A DNA stretch of 64,000 bases from Pseudaestuariivita atlantica (GTDB lineage Bacteria > Pseudomonadota > Alphaproteobacteria > Rhodobacterales > Rhodobacteraceae), in contig NZ_AQQZ01000005.1 in assembly GCF_001205715.1 (NCBI RefSeq), positions 124,001 through 188,000 on the forward strand, written 5' to 3'. How positions within the stretch are numbered: position 1 is the stretch's first letter; each line of letters opens with the position of its first letter. Under the pieces are notes generated by a model, which had not been told where the DNA came from, did no database searches, and was given only the letters and a program-made list of their open reading frames with translations. Below are positions 33,418-42,486 of the stretch, piece by piece. The position numbers and the translations under genes were made by a program.

Positions 33418-34839
33418 ATGGAGAATAAATTGCCTTTTGGACTCGTCTCTTACCAGTCGCCCGTATCGTCGCTGACGGTCTATGGCTCTGATCTCTCACA
33501 GATCACCGGATGCCTGAACATCCGCGTGACGATCCTGCAGAACGGCGCGCAGGTCGCAACCGGCGTGGCGCAGGTGGTGAACGATGAATTCACCATCGAT
33601 CTTGCCCCTCCGTCGTCGATGAAATGCGGAGAGAACGTCACGCTTGAGCTGCGGTGCGAGGACGACAACAGCCTGATAACCTCGGACATATACCCGATCC
33701 TGTGCCAGACGACCTGCCCGGCGGTCACGATCCTTTACACCCAGACCAGCACCTATTGCGACAGCGCCGGGCTGAAGACGGTGACGGTCGTGTTCGACGT
33801 GGACCCGGTTGGCGCGGTCACGGTGCGCGACAATTCCGGCACCGTGATCTACACGTCGAACGCCGCCGCGGGGACGGTGCAGGCCAGCGGCACCTATCCG
33901 TCCGGCGCCATCGTCAGCTTTACCATCGACACCGACACCCCGCCCGATTGCGGATCGGTTTCGGTGCCGGGGATCATGGTCAGCGACTGTCCCAGCGGCA
34001 ACCTGTGCCCCACCGCGCAATGGAACACCTCTATCGGGGATTGCGGGCCGGACGGGACGCGGGACATCACCGTGTCCCTGACCATGAACAACCCGTCGGG
34101 CAATGCGTTCACGGCGAACGTGCTGCGGGACGGGCAGGTCGTGGGGCAGGTGAGCAATTCCACACCCAGCTTCTCCGAGTCGTTCCAGTCCTCAGGCACC
34201 AGCGCCGACTACACCGTCGATTTCTCGACCAGCGTGGGGTGCAGCGCGCTGACGAACACCGTGTCCTTCCCGGCATGTTCGACAGGTGATCCCACCGATC
34301 CGACCGACCCCACGGATCCAACCGATCCGACCGATCCCGCAACGCCGTCTGACGACGATCCGAAATGCGCGCTGTGCAAGGCCTGTTCGGACGTCATCGT
34401 GCGCATCATGTCGGATGCCGGGAAACCCAAGTTCGCGATCCGCTGGCGGGTGATCCTGTGCTGCATCCTGACCGTCATCGCGGCGCTCCTGATCGCGTTC
34501 AAGATCGTGACCGTGTTCAATTGCGGCGGCTTTCCTGGTGTGAACTCCAACAGCACCGGAGGCACCATCATCGAGGTGCTCAGCGGTTATCTTGGATTGA
34601 CGCTGATCATGGGGCTTCTGCTTCTGGTCTGTAACGTCTGCTGCATGGTCTGCGCGCTGCTATGGGGCCTGATCATCGGCGTGCTGTTCGTCATCGGCCA
34701 ATGGGTCGCGTCCGGTTTCACGACCCTGCCGCCATGCACGTTCGGCCCCACCTTCTGGGATTCGGGGCTGTTCTACGTGATCGTGGCGATCATCCTGCTG
34801 GGCGGGCTGCGCACCGCCTGCAAGGCGATCCAGCAATAG
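33418..34839 (+). CDS. Unknown Cys-rich repeat protein with C-terminal membrane helices
   Basis: A 473-residue protein I do not recognise. The N-terminal ~285 residues are beta-rich, Thr/Ser-rich and hold many Cys, in three Ig-like units. Units two and three (about 105-195 and 196-288) look like diverged copies, each opening with LCQTTCPAV- or NLCPTAQW-type Cys motifs. A DPT tandem linker follows (291-308), then a CxxCxxC-like cluster (CALCKACSD), and four hydrophobic helices (about 342-366, 378-425 as two, 443-466). There is no N-terminal signal peptide. The ATG at 33418 has no ribosome-binding site; a TTG at 33430 has GGAG six bases before it. The upstream 60 bases are notably AT-rich. Confidence 0.72.
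   Translation: MENKLPFGLVSYQSPVSSLTVYGSDLSQITGCLNIRVTILQNGAQVATGVAQVVNDEFTIDLAPPSSMKCGENVTLELRCEDDNSLITSDIYPILCQTTCPAVTILYTQTSTYCDSAGLKTVTVVFDVDPVGAVTVRDNSGTVIYTSNAAAGTVQASGTYPSGAIVSFTIDTDTPPDCGSVSVPGIMVSDCPSGNLCPTAQWNTSIGDCGPDGTRDITVSLTMNNPSGNAFTANVLRDGQVVGQVSNSTPSFSESFQSSGTSADYTVDFSTSVGCSALTNTVSFPACSTGDPTDPTDPTDPTDPTDPATPSDDDPKCALCKACSDVIVRIMSDAGKPKFAIRWRVILCCILTVIAALLIAFKIVTVFNCGGFPGVNSNSTGGTIIEVLSGYLGLTLIMGLLLLVCNVCCMVCALLWGLIIGVLFVIGQWVASGFTTLPPCTFGPTFWDSGLFYVIVAIILLGGLRTACKAIQQ
34288..34341 (+). repeat. Tandem Asp-Pro-Thr codon repeat
   Basis: Six tandem 9-base units (GAY CCN ACN, the last ending in Ala) encode five DPT tripeptides and one DPA. They form an extended, acidic, proline-rich linker between the extracytoplasmic-type domains and the membrane part of the unknown protein. 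Unit number could change by slippage. Confidence 0.85.
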
Positions 34840-34852
34840 CCCGCAAATAAGG

Positions 34853-34875
34853 CGCGCCCGGCATCGTGGGGCGCG
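34853..34875. terminator. Stem-loop between convergent genes
   Basis: CGCGCCC and GGGCGCG form a 7-bp stem with a 9-base loop between the unknown membrane-protein gene and glpK, which converge. There is no long T-run. Confidence 0.45.
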
Positions 34876-34899
34876 TCTAACCATTGTCGCTTACGGTCG

Positions 34900-36381
34900 T
34901 CAGACCGCCTGCGTCGCGGCAACGGCGCGCTGCCAGCGGGCATAGCGCGCGGTGCGCACCTCGTCGTCCATCGCGGGTTTGAACCGGCGGTCGAGCGCCC
35001 AAGTGTCGGCGAACTCGTCCATGCCGGGATAGACCCCGGCCTTCATGCCCGCGAGCCATGCCGCGCCCACGGCGGTCGTTTCCAGAACCTTGGGGCGGTC
35101 GACCGGCGCATCGAGGATGTCGGCGAGGAACTGCATGGTCCAGTCGCTGGCCGTCATGCCGCCGTCGACGCGCAGGACCGCCTCGCCCCGGCCGCCCATG
35201 TCCTTCTGCATCGCTTCCATCAGGTCGCGGGTCTGGAAGCCCACGCTTTCCAGCGCGGCGCGGGCGAATTCGGCGGGGCCGGAATTGCGGGTCAGGCCGA
35301 ACACGGCGCCCCTGCAATCCGGTTTCCAGTAGGGCGCGCCGAGCCCGGTGAAGGCGGGGACAAGGATCACGTCCTGCTTGTCGTCGGCCTGATCCGCCAG
35401 CGCCTGCGTATCCGGCGCGGCCTTGATCACCTTCAGCCCGTCGCGCAGCCACTGCACGACCGCGCCCGCGATGAAGATCGACCCTTCCAGCGCGTAAGTC
35501 GGCTTGCCGTCCAGCTGGTAGGCGATGGTGGTGAGCAGCCGGTTGTGCGAGGTCACGGCCTCGTCGCCCGTGTTCAGCAGCGCGAAACATCCTGTCCCGT
35601 AGGTGGATTTCAGCATGCCGGGCTGGAAACAGGCCTGCCCGACCGTGGCGGCCTGCTGGTCGCCCGCCACGCCGAGGATCGGCAGCGAGGCGCCAAGGTG
35701 TTCGGCGCTGGCCATGCCGAATTCGGCGGCGCAGTCCAGCACCTTCGGCAGCATCGAGGTCGGCACGCCAAGGATGTCGCAGACGGTGGTCGACCAGTGG
35801 CCCTTGTGGATGTCGTACATCAGCGTGCGCGCGGCGTTGGTCGCGTCGGTCACGTGGTTGCCGCCGGTCAACCGCCAGATCAGGAAGCTGTCGACCGTGC
35901 CGAACAGAAGCTCCCCGGCCTCGGCGCGCGCGCGGGCGCCTTCGACGTTGTCGAGGATCCACGCCACTTTCGTGCCCGAGAAATACGGGTCGAGCAGCAG
36001 GCCGGTGCGTTGGGTGACTTCGGCCTCGTGCCCCGCCTCTTTCAGGGCGGCGCAGGTGTCGGCGGTGCGGCGGTCCTGCCAGACGATGGCGTTATAGATG
36101 GGCCGGCCCGTGGCCTTGTCCCACACGATCGTGGTCTCACGCTGGTTGGTGATCCCGATGGCCTTGATGTCGGTCGGGTCGAGGCCCGCATCGGCAATCG
36201 CGGCGGCGCAGGTGCGCAGGGTGGTCTGCCACAGGTCTTCAGGATCGTGCTCCACCCAGCCGGAGGCCGGGAAATGCTGCGTGAACTCTTCCTGTGCCGT
36301 GGCGACGGGCTGCATGGAGCCGTTGAACACGATGGCACGGGTCGAGGTCGTGCCCTGGTCGATGGCAAGGATATGGGTCAT
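34900..36381 (-). CDS. glpK: Glycerol kinase
   Basis: A 493-residue cytoplasmic enzyme that phosphorylates glycerol to glycerol-3-phosphate. The phosphate-binding [12 protein letters not shown] opens the protein, with [31 protein letters not shown] and [11 protein letters not shown] further on. The ATG at 36381 has a GGGAGGACG site; the upstream frame is the glpD-glpK spacer. It follows glpD by 76 bases on the same strand, so both belong to the GlpR regulon. Confidence 0.95.
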   Translation of the reverse strand: MTHILAIDQGTTSTRAIVFNGSMQPVATAQEEFTQHFPASGWVEHDPEDLWQTTLRTCAAAIADAGLDPTDIKAIGITNQRETTIVWDKATGRPIYNAIVWQDRRTADTCAALKEAGHEAEVTQRTGLLLDPYFSGTKVAWILDNVEGARARAEAGELLFGTVDSFLIWRLTGGNHVTDATNAARTLMYDIHKGHWSTTVCDILGVPTSMLPKVLDCAAEFGMASAEHLGASLPILGVAGDQQAATVGQACFQPGMLKSTYGTGCFALLNTGDEAVTSHNRLLTTIAYQLDGKPTYALEGSIFIAGAVVQWLRDGLKVIKAAPDTQALADQADDKQDVILVPAFTGLGAPYWKPDCRGAVFGLTRNSGPAEFARAALESVGFQTRDLMEAMQKDMGGRGEAVLRVDGGMTASDWTMQFLADILDAPVDRPKVLETTAVGAAWLAGMKAGVYPGMDEFADTWALDRRFKPAMDDEVRTARYARWQRAVAATQAV

Positions 36382-36457
36382 GAGGGCGTCCTCCCGTCTG
36401 TCTTCTGGTCCGGTGTGCCGGGGATGCGGGCCGGGATCAAGCCCGGCCACGGGCTGC

Positions 36458-38035
36458 CTATTCCGCCGCGGCGGCCTGCGACGCATCCTGCATCCATGCG
36501 TCGAGCGCGGCGATCTCGTCGGCGCTCATGCGCAGGCCCAGCTTGGACCGGCGCCAGACGACGTCCTCGGCCCGGCGGGCATATTCGTGCCGCATCAGGT
36601 GGCGCACCTCGGCCTCGGTCAGCGTGGCGCCGAAATCGCGGCCAAGATCGGCGGGGGAGCGTGCCGACCCGACGATATCCGCCGCCTCGGTGCCGTAGGC
36701 GCGCACAAGGCGCTTTGCCCAGCGATCATCGAGGAACGGAGCGCGCTGTTTCAGCGCGTCGATCAGATTGCGCACGCCGTCCACCGGGAAATCGCCGCCC
36801 GGCAGCGGCACCCCGGCGGTCCATGCATCGGGCAGGTCGGGGAAGAACGGTTCGATCTTGCGCAGCGCGCTTTCGGCGAGGCGGCGATAGGTGGTGATCT
36901 TGCCGCCGAAGACGTTCAGCATCGGCGCGCCGCCTGCCTCGTTCACCTTCAGCACGTAGTCGCGCGTGGCGGCGGTGGCCGAGGTGGCCCCGTCGTCGTA
37001 AAGCGGGCGCACGCCGGAATAGGTCCAGACCACGTCCTCCGCCGTCAGGGTGTGCTTGAAATAGCCGTTCGCGAAGTCGATCAGGTAATCGCGTTCGGCG
37101 TCGGTGCAGACCGGGCGCGCGGACGGGTCGGTGTGTTCGGCATCGGTCGTGCCGATCAGGGTGTAATCGGTCTCGTAGGGGATGGCGAAGATGATGCGCC
37201 CGTCGGTGCCCTGGAAGAAATAGCATTTCTCGTGATCGTAAAGCCGGCGGGTGACGATATGCGACCCGCGCACAAGGCGGATCGATTCCGGCGTGTTCAC
37301 GCGCGCGACGTTCTCGATGATCTGCTTGACCCAGGGCCCGCCGGTATTGACGAGCATCCGCGCGGTCACCGTGCGGGACGCGCCGGTGTCGGCGTCTTCG
37401 AGCGTGATCTGCCAGTGATCGTCGACCCGGTCCGCCGCTACCACGCGCGTGCGCGTGTCGATTTGCGCGCCCCGAGCCTCGGCATCGCGGGCATTGAGCG
37501 CGACAAGGCGCGAATCCTCGACCCAGCAGTCGGAATATTCATAGGCCTTGGTGAACTTATCCTTCAGCGGCGCGCCTTCCGCGCCCTGCGTGAGGTCGAT
37601 CGTGCGGGTGCCGGGCAGGATCTTGCGACCGCCGAGGTTGTCGTACATGAACAGGCCCAGCCGGATCAGCCACGCAGGGCGGCGGCCCTTCATCCATGGC
37701 ATGACAGCCGACAGAAGCCGCGACGTGGGTGTCGAATTCTCGAACCGCATGTCCTCGTGATAGGGCAGCACGAACCGCATCGGCCACGAGATATGCGGCA
37801 TCGCCCTCAGCAGCGTTTCGCGCTCGATCAGCGCCTCGCGGACCAGCCGGAATTCGAAATATTCAAGGTAGCGCAGGCCACCGTGAAAGAGCTTGGTCGA
37901 GGCAGAGGAGGTCGCCTGTGCGAGGTCGTCCTTTTCCGCCAGCCCCACGCGCAGACCCCGGCCCGCCGCGTCACGCGCGATGCCGCAGCCGTTGATGCCG
38001 CCGCCGATGATGAAGAGGTCGTAATCGAGTGCCAT
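36458..38035 (-). CDS. glpD: Aerobic glycerol-3-phosphate dehydrogenase
   Basis: A 525-residue FAD-dependent enzyme at the inner membrane that oxidises glycerol-3-phosphate to dihydroxyacetone phosphate and passes electrons to quinone. The FAD motif [19 protein letters not shown] is at the N-terminus, with [16 protein letters not shown] and the C-terminal VRPLYDDG and [12 protein letters not shown] typical of GlpD. The ATG at 38035 is set by the FAD fold; the long upstream frame is antisense to glpR. It is divergent from glpR with an operator between. Confidence 0.95.
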   Translation of the reverse strand: MALDYDLFIIGGGINGCGIARDAAGRGLRVGLAEKDDLAQATSSASTKLFHGGLRYLEYFEFRLVREALIERETLLRAMPHISWPMRFVLPYHEDMRFENSTPTSRLLSAVMPWMKGRRPAWLIRLGLFMYDNLGGRKILPGTRTIDLTQGAEGAPLKDKFTKAYEYSDCWVEDSRLVALNARDAEARGAQIDTRTRVVAADRVDDHWQITLEDADTGASRTVTARMLVNTGGPWVKQIIENVARVNTPESIRLVRGSHIVTRRLYDHEKCYFFQGTDGRIIFAIPYETDYTLIGTTDAEHTDPSARPVCTDAERDYLIDFANGYFKHTLTAEDVVWTYSGVRPLYDDGATSATAATRDYVLKVNEAGGAPMLNVFGGKITTYRRLAESALRKIEPFFPDLPDAWTAGVPLPGGDFPVDGVRNLIDALKQRAPFLDDRWAKRLVRAYGTEAADIVGSARSPADLGRDFGATLTEAEVRHLMRHEYARRAEDVVWRRSKLGLRMSADEIAALDAWMQDASQAAAAE

Positions 38036-38096
38036 GCGCGTTCTCCGATCAGGTCGCGTCCTAATACGGCAGAGCGCCGGACGGTGCATTCGCTTT

Positions 38097-38132
38097 TGTT
38101 CGTTTGTCACATAATGTGAACACAAACGAACA
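38097..38132. promoter_or_regulatory. GlpR operator between glpD and glpR
   Basis: Perfect 11-bp inverted repeats TGTTCGTTTGT (38097-38107) and ACAAACGAACA (38122-38132) flank a second small palindrome CACAT-A-ATGTG (38108-38118). The TGTTCG/CGAACA half-sites match those known for GlpR of enterobacteria. A CATAAT box inside (38110-38115) could be a -10 element, so repressor binding would block polymerase. The right arm ends on the first base of the upstream-most glpR start codon. Confidence 0.8.
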
Positions 38133-38929
38133 TGGTTGCGCGGGCGGCGGTGCTGGCGCATGGTCGCCGCATGGGGTTCCGGCAGGCAGACATCCTTGAA
38201 CTGGCGCGCGCGCAGGGCGCGGTGACCGTCGATGACCTCGCGGCGCAATTCGGCGTGACGGCGCAGACGATCCGGCGCGACCTGACAGAGCTGGCCGAGG
38301 CAGGCCAGCTGGAGCGCGTGCATGGCGGTGCGGTCCTGCCGTCGGGCGTTGCCAACATCGAATACGAGGAACGGCGGCGCCTGAACGACGCGGCGAAGGC
38401 CGCCATCGCCGCCGCCTGCGCCGCCGACATTCCCGACGCGGCAAGCGTTTTCCTGAACATCGGCACCACGACCGAGGCGGTGGCGAAGGCGCTGATGAAG
38501 CATCGCGGGATGATGATCTTTACCAACAACCTCAACGTCGCGACGCTGATGGCGGGCGCGCCGGAGGTCGAGGTGATGGTGACCGGAGGCATGCTGCGCC
38601 ACGCCGATGGCGGGCTGGTGGGCGCGGCGGCCTCCCGCATGATCGAGAATTTCAAGTTCGACATCGCGGTGATCGGCTGCTCGGCGATCGACCCGGTGGA
38701 TGGCGATATCCTTGATTTCGACCTCAGCGAGGTGGGCGTCAGCCAGTCGATCCTGTCGCGGGCACGCAAGCGGGTGCTGGTGGCGGACCATTCGAAATGG
38801 CAGCGCGCGGCCCCGGCCCGCATCGCCTCCCTGCGAGAGATCGACGTGATGTTCACCGACGGGCCCGTGCCCGACGGTCTTGCCCAGCGCCTGCGCGATT
38901 GGGGAACCGAGGTGCGTGTCTGTGACTGA
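38132..38929 (+). CDS. glpR: DeoR-family glycerol-3-phosphate regulon repressor
   Basis: A 265-residue repressor with an N-terminal DeoR helix-turn-helix (VDDLAAQFGVTAQTIRRDL, about residue 31-49) and a C-terminal sugar-phosphate-sensing domain (FLNIGTTTEAVA, VMVTGGMLRHADGGLVG, VLVADHSKWQR). It should repress glpD-glpK in the absence of glycerol-3-phosphate. The ATG at 38132 is the first possible start but overlaps the operator and has no ribosome-binding site; the ATG at 38171, just before GFRQADILEL, is a credible alternative. Confidence 0.9.
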   Translation: MVARAAVLAHGRRMGFRQADILELARAQGAVTVDDLAAQFGVTAQTIRRDLTELAEAGQLERVHGGAVLPSGVANIEYEERRRLNDAAKAAIAAACAADIPDAASVFLNIGTTTEAVAKALMKHRGMMIFTNNLNVATLMAGAPEVEVMVTGGMLRHADGGLVGAAASRMIENFKFDIAVIGCSAIDPVDGDILDFDLSEVGVSQSILSRARKRVLVADHSKWQRAAPARIASLREIDVMFTDGPVPDGLAQRLRDWGTEVRVCD

Positions 38930-39299
38930 CCACGCACCCGGCGTTCACCTGCTGATCGACATGTGGGGTGCGGACGGCCTGACCGACGCTTCGCTGCTGG
39001 AACAGGCGTTGCGCACGGCAGCGGATGCGGCGGGTGCCACCATTCTGAAAGCGGTCTTTCACGCGTTCCCGGATCGCGCCGGGGTGACAGGCATCCTTGT
39101 CCTCGCCGAAAGCCATATCAGCGTGCACACCTGGCCCGAGAAAGACTTCGCCGCCTTCGACATCTTCGTCTGTGGCGCGGTCGATGCCGAAGCGGCGGCA
39201 GGGGCGTTGCGCGCGGCATTGAACCCGTCCCGCTGCGACGTCACCTCCGTGCGGCGCGGGGCGGGTCAGTCGAACCACGTCTCCCACCCGTCCGCGTAG
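38922..39299 (+). CDS. speD: S-adenosylmethionine decarboxylase proenzyme
   Basis: A 125-residue pyruvoyl enzyme of the short bacterial class that makes decarboxylated AdoMet, the aminopropyl donor for spermidine. The self-cleavage site is LAESHISVHTWPE (Glu-Ser, about residue 59-71), followed by AAFDIFVCG. The GTG at 38922 overlaps the glpR end by eight bases and has GAGG nine bases upstream. Its 3' end overlaps the convergent aminopropyltransferase gene by 34 bases. The short acidic N-terminus is usual. Confidence 0.9.
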   Translation: MTDHAPGVHLLIDMWGADGLTDASLLEQALRTAADAAGATILKAVFHAFPDRAGVTGILVLAESHISVHTWPEKDFAAFDIFVCGAVDAEAAAGALRAALNPSRCDVTSVRRGAGQSNHVSHPSA

Positions 39300-40795
39300 T
39301 AGCGCGGCAGCGGGTGCGACTGGATCGTGTTCACCTCTGCCGGTATCCGCGCGGTATCGGGGTCGAAGACGCGCAGTTGAGGCCAGGTGGCGGGGGTCAG
39401 GTAGCGAGTGCCATCCGGCAGGGAGAGCGGACGGTCGGCGAAGGCTGCGTGGCTTGCCATGGCAAAGCCCCACAGGCCGAAGCTTGGCACATAGGTGTGA
39501 TAGGGCGTCACGGAGAGGCCCTCTTCGGGCACAAGCGGGTTGCGCGCGGCCTCCAGCGTGGCGACGACCGACCAGAAGGCCTGCCGCGCGTAAAGGGGCG
39601 AGCCCGCCTGCGTGACGATCGCGCCGCCCGCATTCAGTCGTTCCACCAGCAGCGCGTAGAACTCGGCGGAATAGAGCCGTGACAGCGACAGGTTCTTGGG
39701 GTCCGGCAGGTCGAGGATGATGACGTCGTAGGTCGCTGGATCGGCCTCGACGAAGGTCCACGCATCCCGGTTCACGACCGTAACCCGCGGATCGGCCAGC
39801 GCGCCGTCGTTCAGGGCAGACAGGTCGGGATGGGTGCGGAACAGGTCCGTCATGGCAGGGTCCAGATCGACCAGTGTCACCGCTTGCGGGTTCCAGCGTA
39901 GCACCTCGCGCGCGGCCATGCCGTCGCCGCCCCCGAGGATCAGGATGTCCTGTCGCCGCGCCACCTGAGCCATTGCCGGATGCACCAGCGCCTCGTGATA
40001 GCGGTGTTCGTCGCGGGTATCGAACTGGATCGCGTAATCGAGGAACAGGCGCGTGCGGTCGCGGAAGCGGGTGACCGTGATCTGCTGGTAGGGCGTGGCC
40101 CGGCTGAGGATTACGTCATCCTGGAAGAGCGCCGCATGGGTGACCGACACCGCGCGTTCGGCCAGCACCAGCCCCGTGAGCGTCACGGCCAGGACCACGG
40201 CCCACCCGACCCACAGCGCCCGCCCCACCTGCGCGCGAAACAGCCAGAGCGAGATGCCAGCCACCCCGAGGTTCAGCGCGCCGAAGGCCAGCGAGGCGGT
40301 CATCAGCCCGAGATACGGGATGATGAGCAGCGGAAAGGCGAGCGAGGCCACAAGCGCGCCGATGTAATCCGCCGTCAGCACGTTTTCGAACCGGAACTCC
40401 GGCGCGCCGATCTCTTTCAGCACGCGTGCGATCAGCGGGATTTCCATGCCCGACAGAACGCCGATGGCGACAAGGCCGCCGTAAAGCGGCACGGCGATGC
40501 CTTCACCCCATGCATAGGCGGCAAAGATCGCGGGGGCGAGGAAACCGCCGATCACGCCCAGCGCGATCTGGGTGGTGACGAAACCGCGCACGCTGTCACC
40601 GGCAAAGCGCGACAGCCACGCACCCGCCCCCATCGCGAACAGGAAGATGCCGATCACGAAGGAAAACTGGCGGATCGAGTCGCCCAGCAGGAAGGACGAT
40701 GCCGTGGCCGCGATCAGTTCATAGACAAGGCCCGCCACGGCCACGAGGAACGTGGCCAGCCACAGCCAGACCTCGCGGCCCTGAACGTGGCTCAC
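39266..40795 (-). CDS. speE: Membrane-bound polyamine aminopropyltransferase (spermidine synthase-like)
   Basis: A 509-residue protein with about seven N-terminal transmembrane helices (residues ~5-215) and a cytosolic spermidine-synthase domain. The decarboxylated-AdoMet site is ILILGGGDGMAAREVLRW, with VTLVDLDPAMT and VIILDLPDP as the catalytic Asp strand. The GTG start overlaps the DUF350 stop (GTGA). It is the last gene of a unit with DUF350 and DUF4178 proteins and converges on speD, so both halves of spermidine synthesis meet here. The membrane location suggests local use of polyamine at the inner membrane. Confidence 0.88.
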   Translation of the reverse strand: MSHVQGREVWLWLATFLVAVAGLVYELIAATASSFLLGDSIRQFSFVIGIFLFAMGAGAWLSRFAGDSVRGFVTTQIALGVIGGFLAPAIFAAYAWGEGIAVPLYGGLVAIGVLSGMEIPLIARVLKEIGAPEFRFENVLTADYIGALVASLAFPLLIIPYLGLMTASLAFGALNLGVAGISLWLFRAQVGRALWVGWAVVLAVTLTGLVLAERAVSVTHAALFQDDVILSRATPYQQITVTRFRDRTRLFLDYAIQFDTRDEHRYHEALVHPAMAQVARRQDILILGGGDGMAAREVLRWNPQAVTLVDLDPAMTDLFRTHPDLSALNDGALADPRVTVVNRDAWTFVEADPATYDVIILDLPDPKNLSLSRLYSAEFYALLVERLNAGGAIVTQAGSPLYARQAFWSVVATLEAARNPLVPEEGLSVTPYHTYVPSFGLWGFAMASHAAFADRPLSLPDGTRYLTPATWPQLRVFDPDTARIPAEVNTIQSHPLPRYYADGWETWFD

Positions 40796-41016
40796 GACAG
40801 AAGGACCGCCCCGATGATGATGGCCAGCGCGATGAACAGCGCGCCCAGCACGACGGCCAGCGCGACGTTCTGGTCCTGCTCGATCTCTTTCGACACCGAG
40901 AAGGGCGTGATCCACTCGATGATCCACCACAAGACGCAGAGCATCGACGCACCGAGCACGGTGTAGACGATGGTCGAGACAAGCTCGGGCAGGCTGATGG
41001 CAGAGAATAGCTCCAT
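40792..41016 (-). CDS. DUF350 small membrane protein
   Basis: A 74-residue protein with two transmembrane helices and the DUF350 look (ELVSTIVYTVLGASMLCVLWWIIEWITPFSV, then NVALAVVLGALFIALAIIIGAVLL). It has an excellent ribosome-binding site (CGGAGGACC). DUF350 proteins are often found next to aminopropyltransferases and DUF4178 proteins in membrane-stress-type neighbourhoods. The molecular role is unknown. Confidence 0.85.
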   Translation of the reverse strand: MELFSAISLPELVSTIVYTVLGASMLCVLWWIIEWITPFSVSKEIEQDQNVALAVVLGALFIALAIIIGAVLLS

Positions 41017-41029
41017 TTGGTCCTCCGGG

Positions 41030-41185
41030 TTATTTCACGCGACCGATGATGCCGCCCGCGCCGGGAGACCCGGCCCGGACCGACCGGTCCAGATCATAGC
41101 TTTCGCGCCAGATGCCGGCATGGCCCAGGTAGGCCCCGGCCCCGACGAGCAATAGTGCGCAGATGATGAAGGCGGCGCGTATCAT
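41030..41185 (-). CDS. Short membrane-anchored protein in the DUF4178-DUF350 unit
   Basis: A 51-residue reading frame with one N-terminal hydrophobic helix (IRAAFIICALLLVGAGAYLG, about residue 2-21) followed by a short polar tail ending GRVK. Its ATG overlaps the upstream DUF4178 stop (TGATG), and it ends 14 bases before DUF350, so translation coupling supports it as real. It is too short for standard gene finding. No family is recognised. Confidence 0.65.
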   Translation of the reverse strand: MIRAAFIICALLLVGAGAYLGHAGIWRESYDLDRSVRAGSPGAGGIIGRVK

Positions 41186-42486
41186 CAGTCTTCATCCGTC
41201 CAGTCAGTGCCCGACCAGCGGCGCAGGTCGTGCAGGAATCGTCCCGCGTGCTGCCACAGGCCGAAGGCAACAAACAGGCCCGCAAGGCATAGCGTCCAGA
41301 ACCCGCTGGCGACGCCGTTCGTCACGGTCAGGCCCACCTGCCCGATGGCGGCCCGGTTGTCGCGCCGGATACCGCTGCCGAACCATTTGCCGGTTTCGCT
41401 GACGGCCAGTTCGATGGTGTGCGGCCCGGCGAGTTCGGGGCGGAAGCGGATGGTCGACCCGCCCGATCCTTCGGTCCACCGTTCGCCTTCCGACACCCCA
41501 CGATAGCGTTCGACGGTGCGGCCGGTTTCGAATACGGGGCGGTCTTCGGGGTCGGTGACGTAGGCTTCGACAAAAGCCCAGCCGTCGCGCACGTCGCTAT
41601 TGATGCGGATGCGGGTCAGCTGCCCGGTGCGCGGCACATCGAACGTGAACTCCTGCGGCAGCGACGCGACGGCGATATTGCGCACGTCGAGCGCACGCTC
41701 CCCCGGCTGCAGCCAGAACCACAGCGACAGGACGACCGACAGCGCGGCGAACCCGAAGCTCGCCCGCGCGAGGAACCCTTCATGCGCGCCGCCGACATAG
41801 GGCTGGGTCGGGTGCACGGTCGCGGGCGGGGGCGGCGGGGTCGCGCCGAACGCGGCGAAGGTTTCGGACTGCGGCAGGTATTCCGTCCGGTCGACCTCCC
41901 GCTCTCCGTCGTTTTCGGAAAACGACAACATGGCGTCATCGCCCAGCGCCGTGATGTGCTGGCGGGTCTGGCCCACTTCGGGCCGATAGTTGAACTCACC
42001 CTCGGCGAAGGTCACCTTGGTGTTCGACGTCTCGTAATACTTGTACCGCTTCCCATCGACCTTGACCGTGGGCGGGTGTTCGGCGGTTTCCACCCAGCGC
42101 TCGCTCATCCAGACCCGCGTGCCGACACCACGCAGGCGGCGGGTGAAGGTCAGGTGCCCGTCCTCGACCGTCAGCCACGCATAGCCGTGGGTGGGAGAGA
42201 ACAGCATGTGATCGGTCCAGACCCAGACCTGCCCGTCCCAGCGCTCCTCCATCCCGAGGGTACCGATGATCGTCCATTCGACACCCTTGATGCGGCCACG
42301 CATACCGATGTGGAACGGAGAGACCGGCCGCGGCATATCGGCGAACTTGCGCAGGACCTTGTAGTCGGCGTTGGTGGCAAGCTCGGCGCCGCAATAGCCG
42401 CAGATATGGGTGGTCACACGCCCCCCGCCCAGCACGTCCAGCCCCGCCCCGCAGGACGTGCAGTTTATGCTGCGCACATCCGTCAT
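41185..42486 (-). CDS. DUF4178 protein with N-terminal zinc ribbon and membrane helices
   Basis: A 433-residue protein. It begins with a zinc ribbon (CTSCGAGLD ... CGYCGAEL), continues with a DUF4178 domain (about 55-200; GMRGRIKGVEWTIIGTLG, WDGQVWVWTDHMLFSPTHGYAWL), a proline-rich stretch, one transmembrane helix near 255-275, an extracytoplasmic beta-domain, and a C-terminal helix (about 395-415). The ATG overlaps the previous gene by four bases. Function is unknown; the context is polyamine and DUF350 genes. Confidence 0.8.
   Translation of the reverse strand: MTDVRSINCTSCGAGLDVLGGGRVTTHICGYCGAELATNADYKVLRKFADMPRPVSPFHIGMRGRIKGVEWTIIGTLGMEERWDGQVWVWTDHMLFSPTHGYAWLTVEDGHLTFTRRLRGVGTRVWMSERWVETAEHPPTVKVDGKRYKYYETSNTKVTFAEGEFNYRPEVGQTRQHITALGDDAMLSFSENDGEREVDRTEYLPQSETFAAFGATPPPPPATVHPTQPYVGGAHEGFLARASFGFAALSVVLSLWFWLQPGERALDVRNIAVASLPQEFTFDVPRTGQLTRIRINSDVRDGWAFVEAYVTDPEDRPVFETGRTVERYRGVSEGERWTEGSGGSTIRFRPELAGPHTIELAVSETGKWFGSGIRRDNRAAIGQVGLTVTNGVASGFWTLCLAGLFVAFGLWQHAGRFLHDLRRWSGTDWTDED

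Noticed and set aside
34288-34341. Possible CRISPR-like repeat
   Set aside because: The repeats are 9 bases, in tandem and in frame with a coding region; there are no spacers.
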